Assembly (NCBI GenBank): GCA_964455335.1
Contig: CAYVVW010000122.1
Span: forward strand, 1-6,256
DNA from: Marvinbryantia sp964455335
GTDB lineage: Bacteria; Bacillota; Clostridia; Lachnospirales; Lachnospiraceae
DNA: 6,256 nucleotides
Direction: 5' to 3'
Shown here: piece by piece, positions 5,944 to 6,256 of the stretch
Layout of the letters: every line of letters begins with the position of its first letter
Position numbering within the stretch: position 1 is the stretch's first letter
The notes under the pieces: generated by a model
What the model was told of the DNA's origin: nothing
Seen by the model: only the letters and a program-made list of their open reading frames with translations
The model's database searches: none
Translations under genes and position numbers: made by a program

Positions 5944-6256
5944 ATGGAACAGAAAAAGATGATCCCGATCGGGTATGACAATTTTGGAAAAATACGCAAT
6001 GACAATTTTTACTACGTCGACAAGACCGGGCTGATCAAAGAACTGCTTGCAAACAAGGCAGAGGTCACCCTGTTCACCCGCCCGCGCCGCTTCGGCAAAT
6101 CCCTAAACCTGAGCATGCTCGCGCATTTTTTCTCCTTGGATGGGGACAAGTCCATTTTTGACGGGCTGGAGATCTCAAAGGAAAAAGAACTCTGTGAGAA
6201 ATACATGGGGAAGTACCCGGTGATTTTTCTCACGTTGAAGGGGATCGACGCCCAGA
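5944..6256 (+). CDS. AAA-ATPase-like protein (PF09820 type), N-terminal part, cut by window edge
   Basis: The first 104 residues of a plus-strand gene that runs off the right edge. The opening, MIPIGYDNFGKIRN followed by NFYYVDKTGLIKEL, and the P-loop-like TRPRRFGKSLNLSML (P-loop core at about residues 45-53, K52 and S53) are the hallmark of the AAA-ATPase-like family (Pfam AAA-ATPase_like, PF09820). Full members are usually 500-600 residues and end in a PD-(D/E)XK nuclease-like domain; that part is outside the window. Their role is not established; they often occur in many copies per genome. The start is fixed by AGGAGG at 5929-5934, 9 nt upstream. A strong promoter (5801-5829) gives a leader of about 108 nt that carries the repeated operator-like element. 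It is transcribed divergently from the deacetylase gene and has no obvious metabolic link to it. Confidence 0.9.
   Translation, partial: MEQKKMIPIGYDNFGKIRNDNFYYVDKTGLIKELLANKAEVTLFTRPRRFGKSLNLSMLAHFFSLDGDKSIFDGLEISKEKELCEKYMGKYPVIFLTLKGIDAQ

Overview
This window looks like part of the chromosome of a pectin- or uronate-using Firmicute, probably a gut or anaerobic member of the Clostridia. The reasons are strong AGGAGG-type ribosome binding sites, sigma-A-like promoters, a GC-rich coding style with AT-rich gaps, and an AAA-ATPase-like family that is abundant in Clostridia and Bacteroidales. The lineage is inferred from these traits and not proven.

Layout: four genes lie head to tail on the minus strand and are read from right to left. 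They are a NodB-type (CE4) polysaccharide deacetylase (4804-5574), a class-C-beta-lactamase-like serine hydrolase or esterase (3514-4689), altronate dehydratase UxaA (1787-3268) and tagaturonate reductase UxaB (140-1633). A 369-bp divergent control region (5575-5943) separates them from a plus-strand AAA-ATPase-like gene (5944 onward), which the right edge cuts off.

How the genes fit together: UxaB reduces tagaturonate to altronate and UxaA dehydrates altronate to 2-keto-3-deoxygluconate (KDG). These are two consecutive steps of the D-galacturonate (isomerase) pathway. The isomerase (UxaC), KDG kinase, KDPG aldolase and transporter are not in the window. The deacetylase and the serine hydrolase both lack a signal peptide. 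They could remove acetyl or other ester groups from imported uronide oligosaccharides before the sugar acid enters the pathway; this is inference from gene order.

Non-coding content: the most striking feature is an 18-bp core, TTTTGTCGTTTGCGATAA, found three times, each just upstream of a start codon (uxaB, uxaA and the AAA-ATPase gene). Two copies share 27 identical bases. The core is a near-palindrome and looks like an operator, or else a dispersed repeat. The divergent region also holds two well-formed promoters, a 22-bp tandem repeat with A-tracts about one helical turn apart, and a 10-bp direct repeat upstream of the deacetylase promoter. Hairpins lie after the serine hydrolase gene, between uxaA and uxaB, and at the left edge; none shows a convincing U-tract. 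No tRNA, rRNA, CRISPR array or transposase was seen. The very long plus-strand reading frames opposite the four genes are explained as codon-bias shadows.
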